Assembly: GCA_008921705.1 (NCBI GenBank)
Contig: VFFE01006813.1
Coordinates: 1,363,959 to 1,427,958 of the forward strand
DNA: 64,000 nt
Source: Burhinus oedicnemus
Taxonomy: Eukaryota; Chordata; Aves; Charadriiformes; Burhinidae
Reading direction: 5' to 3'
The notes beneath the pieces are model-generated. The model worked only from the letters and a program-made list of their open reading frames with translations, had not been told where the DNA came from and made no database searches. This document shows, piece by piece, positions 1 through 13,679 of this stretch. The number at the start of each line of letters is the position of its first letter. The first letter of the stretch is position 1. Position numbers and translations under genes: made by a program.

Positions 1-3000
1 CAGCTCGAGGAAACTCATCACATTTGTGACTTGACTTTGCAGCGGGCGTTTGTGAGACTGCCAGGGTTTGGCATGCCCGGGGCCTTCGCGGTACATTGAC
101 TTCTCCCATCAGACTCGCTCTCCTGCCAAGGAAGTTGACTGAATCGTGATTTTTCTGATTTCTCCTTTCTCAGAGAGCATGACTCGCATTTCGAATATAT
201 TCACAGGTCCAGAGGAACTTACCATACACTTATTTTTCAAGTGTTTATTTTTTCATATCTGTACAACATGTCGATAGCCATCCTGTCTGAAAGTCTGATG
301 GGATTCCCTGGAGGCCGCATGTGCAGGACTAACAGGACTGACTGATGCAGCGCTTTGCAGTCCTCAATCCTCTCCCTCAAACGTATCCACTAGAATTAGA
401 AGGACAAACTGCTGTAGTGCTCCTAGTTAGACAACGACTAATGATTTATTTAGCACTTCTCATTTCTAATCCCAAAACACTGCAGAAAGGAAGGGGACTA
501 GCAAAATCCCAGTTTGACAGAAAGAGAATTTTATCTTCCTGTAGAATAGGAGTTACACAGTAATCAGGACAGAGGGAAAAAACCCAGACTTTCACAGCTT
601 GAATCCTAGGGCCTTTGGCACTGCCCCATGTTACTTGTCTATGGATCAAGTAATTTGGCAATAAAACTGTCCCTTCTAACTAAACCAAAAGCGTGCTGAT
701 GTTTGGAAAAAGCTCAAGGGGGAGGGAGTGGGATAACGACAACAAGTATTATTTTTTAAATCTCTTTGTCCTGTAGAACTGGCTGATCTGAGCTGAATCA
801 CCATAGTTAATACATGTTGTTCTCAAAGCTTTTGAGAACCATGTTTGAAACACAAGAACAATGGAAACCTTGTGGGAAAAATCGTATTCCCAATTTGAAG
901 AGATCGTTTTGCACAAGTTTACAAAAAAATGTGGTGATCTATCAGACAACTTTCTAAAAGGAAGTATTAGATGCTGGAACCGACTAAGGGCTTGGCTCCA
1001 AACCATTCAAGGTAGCTGAAAGCAAATTCATTGCGTAGCTTGGGATAAGGTCTGAAGTGATTCTCTTATTATTTCCATGAGACCTATTGGGACCAGCTGT
1101 ACCGCAGTCAACAGAAAAAGGGTAGAGCAAAATGGGTGTAAGTGAGGTCAGAGTCAGCCCTTAAATCATCATTGGATAACAAACCATGTTGGCTTCGTTA
1201 TTTCATTTAATGACACATGAACTATGGAGGTGTGGGAGTAGAAAATGAATATCTGAAAAAGCCAGGATTCAAATGAAAACATTTTACACAGATAAAGATT
1301 CTTTTCCTTTCTTTGAGAAAGCTAAAAAAAGGAGAGGAAAATATCCAGAATAATTAGCCCAAATAACGCCATTAATCCTAAGCAGAAAAAGACGCTTATT
1401 CTGCTTGGATCCCTGGAGTAGGATGAGAATATTTTATCCTATGCAGTATAGTGATTTTCCTTGTTTACTTGTTGCACATTGTCTGCTCCTCTCCTAACAA
1501 GCAGCAGTCATTGCCAGTCCTTCAGCAGAGCCTAGCCTAAGCGTTCACATTATATTCATCACTGTTTCAGAGCCAAAGTGCTGTAAATAATCTACCACTC
1601 GAACTTATTATCTTGACTGCCAAAGCCAGCTGCTCTTGCTGCTTAGCATCCCTTTTCAAATGAAACGCATTGTTTCTTCCAGCTTTGGGTCTCCTCTCAT
1701 ATACTGGTGGAAGCAGGAATAGCTCTTCTGAAGCCAGTGGAGTTGTAGGGATGTAAGCTTGGGGCATGTGAGAAGGAATTTATTGCTGTCATGTTGCCTC
1801 TGTTTCCATAACTCCCCTAGCCCCTCAACCAAATATGTGCTTCAGTTGTGCTGGGAGCTGTACAACATGTAATCCTTGCAGCATCCTCACTCAAAACAAG
1901 CCTGTTTTGTTTTCTGTCTGGTTTATTCCGCTTTTGTGGGAGCTCCTGTGAAGCCGGGGGCATGAATACATTGCATGATGCTACTCAGACCTTGAGGAAT
2001 GAGTTGATCTTGGAAAAGATGATGAAGAGCCAGGCTGTCTGAAATAGGATGCTTTTTATTACCTCGTTAGCTGCTGGCATGATCAACTCACCCTCAAGAC
2101 AGAAGGTGAGACAATGAGATTTACCTCTTTAGAAGAAGATTTGGGTCTTATCCAAAGGTCTTCAGTGCAATATATGCTGTATACAAGAGCTAAATATTTC
2201 ATGCATCTTGCAAAAGAGATGTGAAAATAAGAAGATGTGAAGAGCAAAGAACACACAACTTCTCCAATGCAAACTCCTTTCCACAAAGTTTTTCATCTGC
2301 TAGCTTTGCCTGCTCTTCACACATGACAACTGTTCACAAAACAACAGGGTCCTGGATCACAGGATTAGCAACTGGAAGCCGTGAGCTGAGCTAAGCCTCA
2401 GCCTTGCTGCATGGAAACAGCCTCTGAGCTCAGAACAAGACAGGCTGGAGTAGGAGGAAGAGACAACTTTTGGAGAAATGCAGGGGAAGTCCTGGAGTGC
2501 CTCCACCCTGAGGAGACATGAGCTAGGGCTTTGTTTCTTGCAGGCTTTGGAGACATATTGAATGGCCCTATATCTATCACTGAACGTGCTGCTGGGTGAC
2601 AGGACAAAATCAGGCTGCTTGTCACCGACAGCAACGCTGTGCTGCCTGTCTCTCTGAGAAGTGACCGTGGTATCTGTTCATGCCACACAGGCAACATGAT
2701 CGGTGAGGGCAACCAGTTGTGACTGTTGTGAAGAGCGGACCTGCTGAAGTGGCTTGAAAAGCCCTGCTGGGACAGGGCTGGAAAGCGAGTGTGGTGCCTG
2801 AGCAAACCCTACCAAGGTGTGCCAGACTGTGGCTAGGCAGTCACTTGCCGGCACTGTATGACTGGGTGGCACGCAGCTACCCCCCGGCTACATCCAGAGC
2901 ACACTTGGTTTGGGAGGCTCGCAGAGCTCCAGCGGCTTTTGTCTGGAGTGATGAGATATTAGATTTATCAAAAGAAGGAAAGGAACATGCTGGCGTTCTT

Positions 3001-4100
3001 TGAGTCTGCCTACCTTTTTCTCTACTGCAGTGATGCTCTGTTGCAGAACCTGAGCAGCCTCTCACACCTACTGCTTACTGCACTTTCCACATGTGTTCAT
3101 CACGCATATTACCATTTATATGTTTGAAATGTAAGAATTTTTGCTTTCTCAACTACTTGTCTCACTTCAAAATGCCTGGAGGTAGCCCCCTGGGCACATA
3201 CACAGCACTGTTCACATGCTACATCATCTGGACATTCAAAAGATCATGGGGCAGAAAGATTAGTCAGACTAGGAGAGGAAATTTTTTTCTGTAGCACCAG
3301 CTCATCTCTTCAAGCAGGGAATGAAACAAGGGGATTAATGCTTGACTCTCTCAGCTGACTAGAAGAGGTGCTGTAAGATCATAAACCAGGTGCGACACCC
3401 TATGTTGTTCAAGAAATGAATGGATGTTAACGTATAGATGGTAGACAAACAGAATTTTTCTTTCTGCTTACAAAGCCACACCTGGAATACACAGATCTAG
3501 CACCAGAACTAAGACTGTTGGTAGCAATGGCTGCTAATTGTGCTCGTTACTTCTCACCTCCATTAAAAGGTACTTCTGCTCATTTGGTGGCTTTTCAACC
3601 ATACCAGACCTCTTCAGCTGAGAACACAATTTCAGGCATTAAGTAGGGACTTAGCAGAGGTTTTAAGTGAGACTTTCTGAATATCCTCCTGTTTTCCTAA
3701 ATTTTTCTTATGAGCTGGCTAACCATTTCGGCCCCGAAACACCTAGGCTAGTGCATCTCAGACGCACCTGGAGTGCTAAGACAGAGACTGGCGCCTCTTG
3801 GTTCAGATTAGCTGTGAACGCAATCACAGCACAGCGTCAGCAGCTGGGTAACTTCGCTCCCCGGTGACCTTTTGCCATTGCTGCCTATTCATTGCATCCT
3901 TCAAATGATGACCCTTTCACTATTTGTTACTGTGCTGGCCCTCCTGTGGTTTTGGAAATAACAGCCTCAGAGCGTGCTGCCAGGTATCCCTGTCCAGCTC
4001 CAGACTTGCCCTTCACATAGGCAACAGTAGCAGGGAGGGAAAGAGCCCCAACACGGTGCACCCACCCACGGAGGCACAGGTTGGAAGTCTGCTCTGCAGT
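1..4100. other. Intronic sequence, nothing recognised
   Basis: Mixed-composition intronic DNA. Open frames on both strands are short and unlike any protein I know. I see no RNA gene, SINE, LINE or tandem array here. Confidence 0.6.
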
Positions 4101-4161
4101 ATCTTCATTGCTTTTATTATCCACATTAACTACATCGAAGATAAGCCTAAGCCATGCTGCG

Positions 4162-4208
4162 GTCCCCATGGAAACGGGTCCAAAGAGCTTTGGTTGATTA
4201 TTAATCAA
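4162..4208 (+). promoter_or_regulatory. Cluster of RFX X-box, HNF4-like and HNF1-like motifs
   Basis: Three motifs lie end to end in 47 bases. GTCCCCATGGAAAC (4162-4175) fits the RFX X-box pattern GTNNCCATGGNAAC. GGGTCCAAAGAGCT (4176-4189) resembles an HNF4 direct repeat. GGTTGATTATTAATC (4192-4206) matches 13 of 15 positions of the HNF1 palindrome. The middle call is the weakest. Flanking bases 4100-4160 are AT-rich. Function as an enhancer is inferred from motif density only. Confidence 0.35.
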
Positions 4209-4209
4209 G

Positions 4210-7200
4210 GTATATGAACGTCCTTTCTCTTCCAAAGGTCCTGAGGAAATGACTCCCATTAGGAGCCCCAGGAGCAGATGGACATGCAGCAGGACACATA
4301 CACAGGAGGGTGTAGCCTGGGACTGGCATGGGATTTTACTTGCTTTTCCCACAAGGGATGGAAAGGAGGAAACCTGCCTGAGTCTTCAGCAAACTCCTAC
4401 CCTTTTTATCCCACAACATACCACAATGAGATTGTTTAGAGACATAAGTCAGACTTTGTCTCCTTGGTCTCTGCACTTGGAGGGCAGCAGTGGCATTTCC
4501 AGGGCTGGCATTTGGGATGACAATGTGTTTGCAAGCAGGGGTGAATCATTTCCCTACGGACACTCTCAGACTTGCTGAGACATATTCAGGAGGAGAAAAT
4601 GTTCTGCATTTGGCCTTGACAGTCTTCTAGCATCTCTGAAGTCCACCCGTCAGACATGCAGACACACAAGGTGGTTGTACCCACGTCCTTAGCTGTGGCA
4701 ATTACTGATGCTCCCAGTACAAAACAAACACAAACCCCAGATCCAAACTGCCTACATCCCAAGAGTTACAGTGCACATGTGAGAGACTACAAGCAGCACA
4801 GTGAGGAAGGGGCTTTAGAAGACTCAGACCCCTTTTTCTTTGGAGCAGATGACAGACACCAAGGAACTGCACTGGTGGGAAGCAGGTGCCCCCTTCTCCA
4901 CCCCAGCCCAGTTCCTACACTTAATTTGCACTAGAGGGTGATGGAAAATTTATGTCCAAATTAGAACATAAAATAAAAAGAAAAAAATTAAGAAGTTCAT
5001 ATAAGTAAGAATCTAAATTATTTAGGTCTGTAATTTCAAAATATTTTTTGTAATTTTAAATTTTTTTCATTTTTAATATTTTTAGCATAAATTAGCTGAA
5101 GTTTCATTATAAAAGCTGTTTTGAATCAAACATCAGAATATTTTATTTCAAAGCTTCTCTTTAACTCTTGTTTTAAACTTGTTTCAGAGAAGGGAGCCCT
5201 GAAAACTGACACTTTCCTGTACGCAGCTTCAGCTTCAACAGTCATCTTCTAACAAAAATATTTAGCCAGAAAGTTCCCAAACAGCATTTCTACAGCATCA
5301 GATTGTTCCCAGATCTTAAAACAGAAGACTTCAGGTTATCAGTCTGAAAGTCTTTCTTGGTCATAGACTCTTCTTTTCTTAAAGGAAAAGCAGCCTGGCA
5401 TTTCCATGAGGACCTGCAGCCCCCATCGATGCCATGAACACTTCCCTCTGGTGGTGACCTAGCCCTGAGCTCATGTTCAGCGGTGGGAGTCCTTCTCCCT
5501 CTCCAGGAGTTTTGGCGTTGGGTTCTGTTTCATGGGAACAAAGAAAAGCAGCCCGGGGAACATTGACCACTGGGATCCACCAACCACCACAGAGTGAGAT
5601 CCTGCAGCCAAGAGGTCACAGCCTCCTCCAGGACAGCCAGACATGTCACCACACAGTCAAGCTGCTCCCTGCATAGGGTCATTACAGCAGCTCAGCGCCC
5701 ATAGGACTCTCCAGTACAGTTCTTGGGAAGCCACTTCTAGACCCCCTTGGGAAGTCTCCACTTTCACCAATGGGTAGGACCGGCAAGCATGCAGCAGCCT
5801 CGGTGCTGCTGGGAAACCTGCTGCTTCCCAGCTGGCCCTGTTTGCCACTTCGCGTCTGCTCTATGGGAGGTTCTCCAGGATGGGAACTGAAAATGGCAGG
5901 GACAAACACCAGTAGGGCTGGAACTGGAAGTTCTTTGCCATTTCTTCCCAATTTACAAATGACGTCTCGGCAGAGCAGATCTTCTCTGGGCATTGTAGCA
6001 TCCGTGTCTGAAACCTCCAATTCCCTGAGGAAAGCACTCTTCATTTCTTCCATGCTTGTGAGCCAGGGAACTGTGTGGTCCCTCTAACCTGCTCTTCTGA
6101 AAATGAAAACGGTAGATTTTCCTTCTCCATTGCTCCATATTTTTTCTCTCTCAACACAAAGGGTGCCCTGAGGAGTAGTAAGATAAATTCCTTCTTCCCT
6201 CTGCCACTTTCATGACTAGCTACAATCAAGTTTGCTCATGAGATGCCACAAACCATATATACAAGCTGCCACAGAAATATGCAGTTAGAGTAGATCTATA
6301 CCATACATGGTTACGAGCCCTGGGAGTTATAGGACAGGGAAGCTTTTGTGCTCAGACCCAGGCTATGGGCAGAGGAACACAGACCGGCCGGGCAACCACC
6401 GAAATGCCAATTTGCTGTTCCCAAAGCTGCGGCTGTGTGCTCTCTGTTGTGGCAGCAGAAGGGGACATTGAATTGCTTGGAAACTTGGTGGGATCTCATT
6501 GTTAGCTTGCAATTCAGTTCTTTTGTGGCTCTTGGGACAGCCAAAACGTTACAAGATGGCAAAACCACTGATCACATTCCTCTCCCAGGAGTTTAACAAG
6601 CTTTAAATGTCTAAAGCAAACAATACAAATAGAGCAGCAATTATGGACTAGAAGTTTCCTTTTCTGTCTTGAATTAGACAAAGCCTTTTTTTCTTTCATC
6701 TGTTCTGGAAGATTCAGGATCTCTGGGCTGCACCAGGGAGAGCTGCGTTCCTCCACCCACTGCCACACCACGGCTGCTAAGTGATGTAATCACAGTGTCA
6801 CAGGGCCCCCGCGAGCCAGCCGCTGTGAGGTTGCACAAAGAACAACCAGGACTGGGACAATTCCTAAAACTTCTCTCCAAAGTCTTCCCAGCTACAAGAA
6901 TGTCTTCTCTGAGCCATTATAGGTTCTTTAAGCAATGACACTGAAAATAAGACCACAACAGGAGACTCAAGGAAAAATACCGGTTGATTCCAAGGAGTTA
7001 CACGTTCTCTCACTTGAGTTCAGAAACGCCGGCTCAGGAGACACACACAGTTCCTGGATCTATCCTCCAGCCAAACTCAACCAGAAATTTCTCGACCTCT
7101 GAAGAGCAACTTTGTTTTGCACAGTTTCTAGATAAAATCTGAGTAAAAAAGCATTTTTACAAAGAAAAGAAAAGGCCCATCATTTTCTTCTGGGCCAGAA

Positions 7201-8750
7201 ATGGAAACCTGAGTGGTTTTGTGTGTATGCTAAGATCAGGGTCAGAGCACGTCTATCTGAGTTTTCTATTTCTAGTCAAAAGCTTTACAAAATAACTCTG
7301 TGCCAGCAGCTCCCATAACCTTCTTTGCATGGAAAGGGCAATGACCTCTTAGCCTGCTAAAAAATGAAAATATCCAGGGTCCTTCTGACCTCATTCCTTC
7401 CTTGCAGAAGAAAAAAGGCTGAGGAGAGGAGATGGAAATCACAACAACTGAGGGGTGTTCAGGATGCCCTGTTTCAGCAGCGCTATCCTCTTTCTAAACG
7501 ACTCCTGACTTCAGCCAGGCTCCAGCTTTTCACAGCAGCTTCAGCACAAAGTGAAATACAGGGGTTAATCCTCAGAGTCAGCGGCTGAAATTACTGGAGG
7601 TCAGACAGCTAGATCCTGCCTCATATGTTTTAGTCTTTTGGAGGGTTATGAAGTTTTCCATAGAAAGAAAAGGTTATGCATGAGCTCCTTTCTCTGCCCA
7701 AAATGAAGGTGCCCTGGTCCGTCCTCACCATCCTCTGCTCTACCCTGCAGGGAGCCACAGTCAAATATGTGCGCCAAGAAACAACAAAATATTTAGATAC
7801 TTAATTCCTAGTTAGACTAATAGATATGGACTGTTAGGCATTTGCACAGGAGTTAGAAGCCTCAGAGCTTTTTGAAACTGGACTTGAATTTTGGTTTATC
7901 CTTAATGAACCAGAAAGCCTGTGCCATCATCATAAGAACAAATCACATGGGGGCTGGCTATTTTCCACATCACTGCCTTATCCCTTGGGCATTAACAGCT
8001 TTGAAAATTCATGGGAAAACACACACATAAGACTACTTTGGGCAAAAATCTCTGGCCTTAAAGAAAATGCGGTGGTGAATGATGATCTCAACACGAAATT
8101 AATGACCTGAGAATATTTTTGACTTTTCTTGCCAAGATGATGAATTTGTACAACTAATAAAGGTAGTGGATAAATGGTTAATGTTCCCCTGCAGATGGTC
8201 ACAGTTTATTACTATTATTACTATATTATTATCATAATGATTCAGAGACTGGCAGAGAGAATCTGATTAGCAACCCAAAATCTCTTGGAGGTGAATGTCA
8301 CTTTTACGTCCCTCCAGAACTGTCTCTTCTTTGAAGTCCTCTAACAGTAACTGCTGCCCAAGTGCCTGTCCAAAAATTTACCACTATCATTTGCCTGTGT
8401 TGCCTTGAGGAAACAAAAATAGGAATTTCTGTGCGCAACTTCCCTTCTGAGCAGGCACAGGCCCACAGGCTCTTGCCAAGGTACGTTGGAAAGGTGTGGT
8501 GGTGATTTTCAATCCAACACATCTGGGAGGAAGAGCCTATTCACCCCTACCAGGATTTTACATGGGAAGAAGAACTAAAACGTTTTGTAGCAGCAAAGTT
8601 TTCTGAACTTGACTTCTAGCTCAGCAGCCTTCCTGAGCACAGCTCAGCTGTCCTTCCCAAAATACAATGTGTACCAAGCACACTTGGCTGTGTCTGAACA
8701 GCTTTACTGCTCTATTTTTCCTTTTTAAAACATCCATATTCTAAGGTTGT
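4210..8750. other. Intronic sequence, AT-rich block at 4930-5160
   Basis: No gene or clear transposable element is recognised. Bases 4930-5160 are strongly AT-rich with runs of T and A. A short (TTA)n-like stretch occurs at 8208-8235. The remaining open frames are short and unremarkable. Confidence 0.55.
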
Positions 8751-8771
8751 CCCAGACCGGTCTGGTCTGGG
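8751..8771. other. Perfect short inverted repeat (8-bp arms)
   Basis: CCCAGACC and GGTCTGGG form a perfect 8-bp stem around a 5-base loop. No poly-T or other sign of a terminator or RNA gene follows, so its role is unknown. Confidence 0.6.
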
Positions 8772-8904
8772 AGGAATGAAAGGCAAACACAGAGGAACAG
8801 GCCAATTCTCTGCTCATCCTTTTACCGTGCATAATCTATGGATGTGGTCCAATCTCCGTTTGAGTGAGTGGGAATCTTTCAGGTTAGGCAATAACAGCGC
8901 CAGT

Positions 8905-9010
8905 ATCTAAGATTTACACATGAAGGAATTGATGTACAGGGCAATTAAATTTTTGTGCAGAATTACACAAGAAATTTGTTGAATCAAACCTTGATCTTGA
9001 GTCTCTTAGA
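8905..9010 (-). repeat. MIR-like SINE remnant, antisense
   Basis: The block beginning TTTACACATGAAGGAATTG and continuing through ACACAAG resembles the reverse complement of the MIR core region, in which a fragment like TTTACAGATGAGGAAACTGA is followed by TTAAGTAACTTG and a CACACAG box. Many substitutions indicate great age. Bases 8845-8905 just left of it may belong to the same or another old repeat. Confidence 0.45.
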
Positions 9011-9029
9011 TCAATGCCTTGGCTGACAA

Positions 9030-12000
9030 CATTTCCTTCCCTGGCTTTTCTTGTTCTTCACACAGTATCTCCACCAGCTTTGCTTACTCAAATTTGAGCA
9101 AGGTAAAAGACTAATTCAACCAAGTGAGATGTATCAGGAAGCCTCTATATATTCACCTAGGCAATCCGGCAACCAGGGCAGGCAGGAGTTATTTGCATTG
9201 CTGCCAACAGCCAGAAGAACACAAGGGAACTGAGAGCTGCAGACGGTGGAAAGCAGCAGAGTCCTGAGGGGAGGCACAAACACCCTCTGACTTTACAGAT
9301 AGACCACCATACACAAACCAGCAGACACAAAGCACATCAAAATAAAGGCTCTTTGACACTGCAGCCTTAATTTCTGCTGCTCCATTACCCTCCCGTTAAA
9401 CCCAAATTGTGTCTGATACATCTCTTCACTCGAGATGGGTAGCCTGCGTCCCCAAACAGCTGGCCAGCATGAACGAGCAGATGGACTGTTGGTTTGTACT
9501 GCATGACCTAGTCATTGACAGCAGATGTATTGGCTATATTGTCCCCAGGACTCCATTTGTTATATTAAGAATAAGTAAGAAATAACATTCTAAGCAAAAT
9601 AAAGCAAAGCTGATTTTTAGTGCTCCAGAGATTTTAACTTGGTGGGACTGTCTACAACAACCGAACATAAAATGTTACATTAAAATCAGATGGTATTACA
9701 AGAGTATATGTTACATAACAAGAGCAAGAGATAAAAAGCCTGTAATTTTAGCAATCTTGTCCATGACATTAAAGCACACACCAGCACTCCTCTGATTCTG
9801 GATGAGCATGATGCATATTTTACAGCCACGTTTTTATTGACTATAATTTATACCCTGAAGCATTATTGCCTCTGTATGAAAAGAGCAATTTTGTTTTCCA
9901 GTGAGCAAACAGCTGTCCAGAAGGCACCCAAGTCCTCCAGAGAGCGGCACGTGCAACAAAATGTTTAAGGCAGAATAAAGAATTTACTGCTGGACCAACA
10001 CAGACTATAACCTCTTTTGCCAGTGACCTTTACTGAACAACGTAAATGAGATATTCCAGCCTGACAATGAGATATAACAATCTGACATTCTGCTGCTTGA
10101 ACGTATAGTGTCTAAGGGGACAGAAAATTCCCTTTCTGTGTAAAATGGGATGCATCCTCTGCAAAACACCAGTTCTGCACTGCCATGTAGGACAGCAGAC
10201 CTGTGGACAGTCGCACTCACTGTCCTTACCCATCTGAGAAAGCCCCTGGCATGCCAGGAGTGCGGCTCCCCTCCTCTTGCTCCTCCCCTTTCCCACCCAG
10301 GACATCCTTCGGCCCCACGGAGAGCTCAGTCTCCACACTGCTTCCCATAAGAGTCTTGTGAGGCAAGGTGGAACCCAATCTCTCGCCATACATAATGGCC
10401 ATGGGGTGACAGGAGAAGAGCCATAAGGGGAACCTCACCATGTTTCTAAGTGATAACGCTGATCAGCAGCACTGAAAGATAACAGAATTTTGCAGAACCA
10501 AAAACAACCCTTTTTTTCCCCCTAAGGCCCCCAGTAAAAATGGATTTTCTGCACATCGAATGTCCAGCCCTGATAAGCCATCTGAGCTTTTACCAATGAA
10601 GAGGTGAAAAACTTTCATTTCAAACACTCCTGTTTCACAAAAAGGTACCTAATTTATGCACATTTAATTACTGCAGTTGGAGAACAAAATAGCCTTTGCC
10701 TGTGCCTTCCCAGTAATTGTATATGAACATTAGCATAGTCTATGCACTGAAGAACATTTTAATATTTAGTGGTAAAAATAGTATCAGCTCTGTAGATGGT
10801 ATAAATGAACGGCTATAAAGCTCACACAGTTTACTTCCAGTAAGGTTTGGTCTGTAATTTTTAACAAATCAACATCCTTTCAGTGGACAAAAGTGAGCTG
10901 ATATGTATCCCGTTGCTTTGTGAGGCTGAAAATAGATTTTGCAAATGTGTTTCTGGGTGCGGAGGTGGTTTGTACAAGTGAAGCAAAAGATGAGGAGAGA
11001 AAAGATGGACACGTTTTGGTTCCTGGGGATGGATTTGAGTCTCTCTCATCTGCCTATGCTCATTAATCAGACCAGAAAGGAAACTTTGATCCTATTCACA
11101 GAGTGCACAACTTGTACTCAGAACAGAGAACGGAGCCTGGGAATGACAGTGCTTCAAAGCCATACAAAAGGATACAGCAGAAACACCACCGAACACGTCC
11201 TACCATGTCACACCATCAGGTAAAAGAGCAGGCACTTGTGCTCAAATTCTTATTTCTAATGGAGCCTATGGGATTTTCCAAGTTGCATCAACTACTTTTT
11301 TAAATCTAGAGGCTAAGGGGGGGAAATAGAAAAAAATTGACAGCAATCCATTTTATTTGCCCTTACGTTCTGTACCTACGAAAAAAGGAGAAGAACACTG
11401 CTTGGGTTTCCCATACACTCAAAAATTAGGCTTAGTCCAACTTCTCGTGGTCGCGTGGTAACCGCAACCCTTCTCCCTTCAGTGTGGCTCGGGGCGTTGG
11501 GTCCTGGAGAGCCAGAGGCTGTGATGTCTGAGTGCAGGTGGACGAGGAGGAGGCTTTACCTCCTGCGGTGTCTGATCCCTGAACCAGCATCACAGCAGAG
11601 GTCGTCACTGCAGGATCAATGTCCTTAGCTGGAGGAGCTAGGGAGGTGAGGATGGAGAGCCCAAATGCAGGCCACAGGCAAGACACAATTCAGTGTCAAG
11701 CTGCACCCCTAAGTACTCAGAAAATCTGGTATTTAAGGCATACATATCTCAAACCCGCTGCTCTTAAAACTTGAGATTCAAGGTGGCAGTGGCACTAATG
11801 TTCACCTAACCCAAATAACAATTGGAAGTTTGATTGATTTTTAGTTGGAAGACAGTTTTAGGATGTAAATCTCTACCATCACTTAATATTTTTGTCATAC
11901 TCTGTCTTTTCAGCTCTTCTAAAGAAAAAGAGACACTTCATTGACCAGCTCATTTATCGCAGGAAGAACAATATTTGAGATCTCTGAAAAATATTCAAGA

Positions 12001-12740
12001 GCATCTTATGTATGAAGAGCTGTAACAGCTAGAGTGGAACCATTAGTTCTCCAAAACTTGAATTTGCTACAACTGTATGATTTTTATGTCTGGCAAAATA
12101 TAGCAAAATCATCGCATAATAAATTACTTACAACTGACCTATTTTTATTTAGAGCAAGCACAGAAAAAGTGTCTGCAGATGAGCTGGAGGAGGAGGAGGG
12201 GCTCGGAGAATGTCTACTAGACCTACAGGAAGCTGAGCCTGTTGAAGAAGAGATACTTGGAAAAGGATGGTCAGCCTATGTCTCAGGGATGGAGACAGCC
12301 TTCACTCTGAGAAGAAAGAGCATGAGTACCTGAGGATCTAATTTCACGAACATCCACATGAAAAGTACCTAACTGAGTAAAATTTGCATGGAAGAATTTG
12401 GTTGTCCTCCTACCCATGGCCTTGATTTGGTAAAATTTCAGTGGGTGGCTTCCAGTTCTCTGGTCTGTGGACCCATAAGGGAAAGGGCAATTTCATGGGT
12501 CTGCAAGTCCCGTAAACCATACGCAAAAAACTTCTGAAAGGGCCTGGCCCCTTGGCAGAAAACATGATGGAAACAACTGGCTGAACAAGGCAGGAAGGTG
12601 TTGGTGAAGCGAACACCAAACTTGGTACCTGTGACTCACGCCAGTGTCCAGACTCCCAATGTGAGGGGAGAGCGCCCGGGGCAGCGACCCAGCCTGGGAG
12701 CTACTCATCTCCTGACTTCAGAGTTGCTTTCCTGGGGGTG
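9030..12740. other. Intronic sequence with one exon-like stretch
   Basis: Mostly featureless. The only coding-like hint is at 11913-12333 on the plus strand: an acceptor-like CTGTCTTTTCAG followed by a short open frame, then a separate glutamate-rich frame. Neither resembles a known family. Bases 9800-9880 and 10640-10760 are AT-rich and could be regulatory. Confidence 0.5.
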
Positions 12741-12744
12741 GTGG

Positions 12745-12800
12745 GCAGGTCTGCCTCCAGCCAGTGCCTCAGTTTCCCCCAGCTGGGGATGAGCAGTGCC
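12745..12800 (+). repeat. Possible MIR core fragment
   Basis: The phrase GTGCCTCAGTTTCCCC followed by GGGGATGA matches the most conserved part of MIR SINEs. The match is short, so this is tentative. Confidence 0.3.
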
Positions 12801-13555
12801 AGCACCCTCTGAACACACGGTGGAGGTCAGCGGATGAGAGGACGGTGTGTGTGCTAGGTGTTACAGACAGCCGCACACGGGCCAAGGTCTAGGTGAATCA
12901 GAGCCAGAGGGAGGTACTGCTAACATTAAACATTCAGATCATGAGACTGGCATGAATACAGTTGTTTCAGGATTTTTATTTGCCTTCTGCTTTTTAACCT
13001 TTAGATTTTGTATCTCTAGGTCTTTTTCTGCATTCATGAGGACCTGACACCGTCTTTTCTTCTTTTAAATGAAGCTGAGACCATTATGTAGTCCCAGTTT
13101 TGACATGGGAGGCTTTAAAGAAAGCACGACCAGGAGACCAGATAACTTGCACTGAAGTCCTTAGTCCATTTGTACACAGCCACTACAGTGTAATGTGTTT
13201 GCTTTGCTGTGGTTTGATAGATTATTCCTTAGCTGTAAAGTACCCACCTACTTGCTGCTGAAATTATGCAGGCAGAAGCGAGCTGAAATATCTTCTGGAG
13301 TTATCTGCCAGGGACAACCATGCATGTTTCTAAGTTTTATGGTCTTAAACGACCACATACTGTTCTGTCCCTAAAGGACATCTACATAGTGAATCTCAGT
13401 ATATGTTCTCAAAGAAAGCGGCAATTTTCTGCCTTTCCCCTGTTACTCAAACTAACATAGAACCTAAATGAACTTTTGTCAAATATTTTAAAATTGCTGT
13501 GTTATGCACCAGCATCCACTGCTGTCTTTCAGCTTGGCTTTCCTCAAAATCAAAG

Positions 13556-13615
13556 CTGTAGTCCTAATCCCATTAAAGTCAAGGCAAGATTCCCATTTCA
13601 AAAACTGGCATTACA
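13556..13615 (+). repeat. Ancient amniote interspersed repeat fragment
   Basis: The stretch around TCCTAATCCCATTAAAGTCA resembles a widespread old sauropsid repeat with the pattern 'cccattgaagtcaatgg...cccattgacttcaatgg'. I cannot name the family; it is heavily diverged. Confidence 0.35.
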
Positions 13616-13679
13616 TCCTTTGTATTCAGTCTGCCAATCTGATAGAAGCAAATACAGTAGGAGTGAGATATTTTCCACC

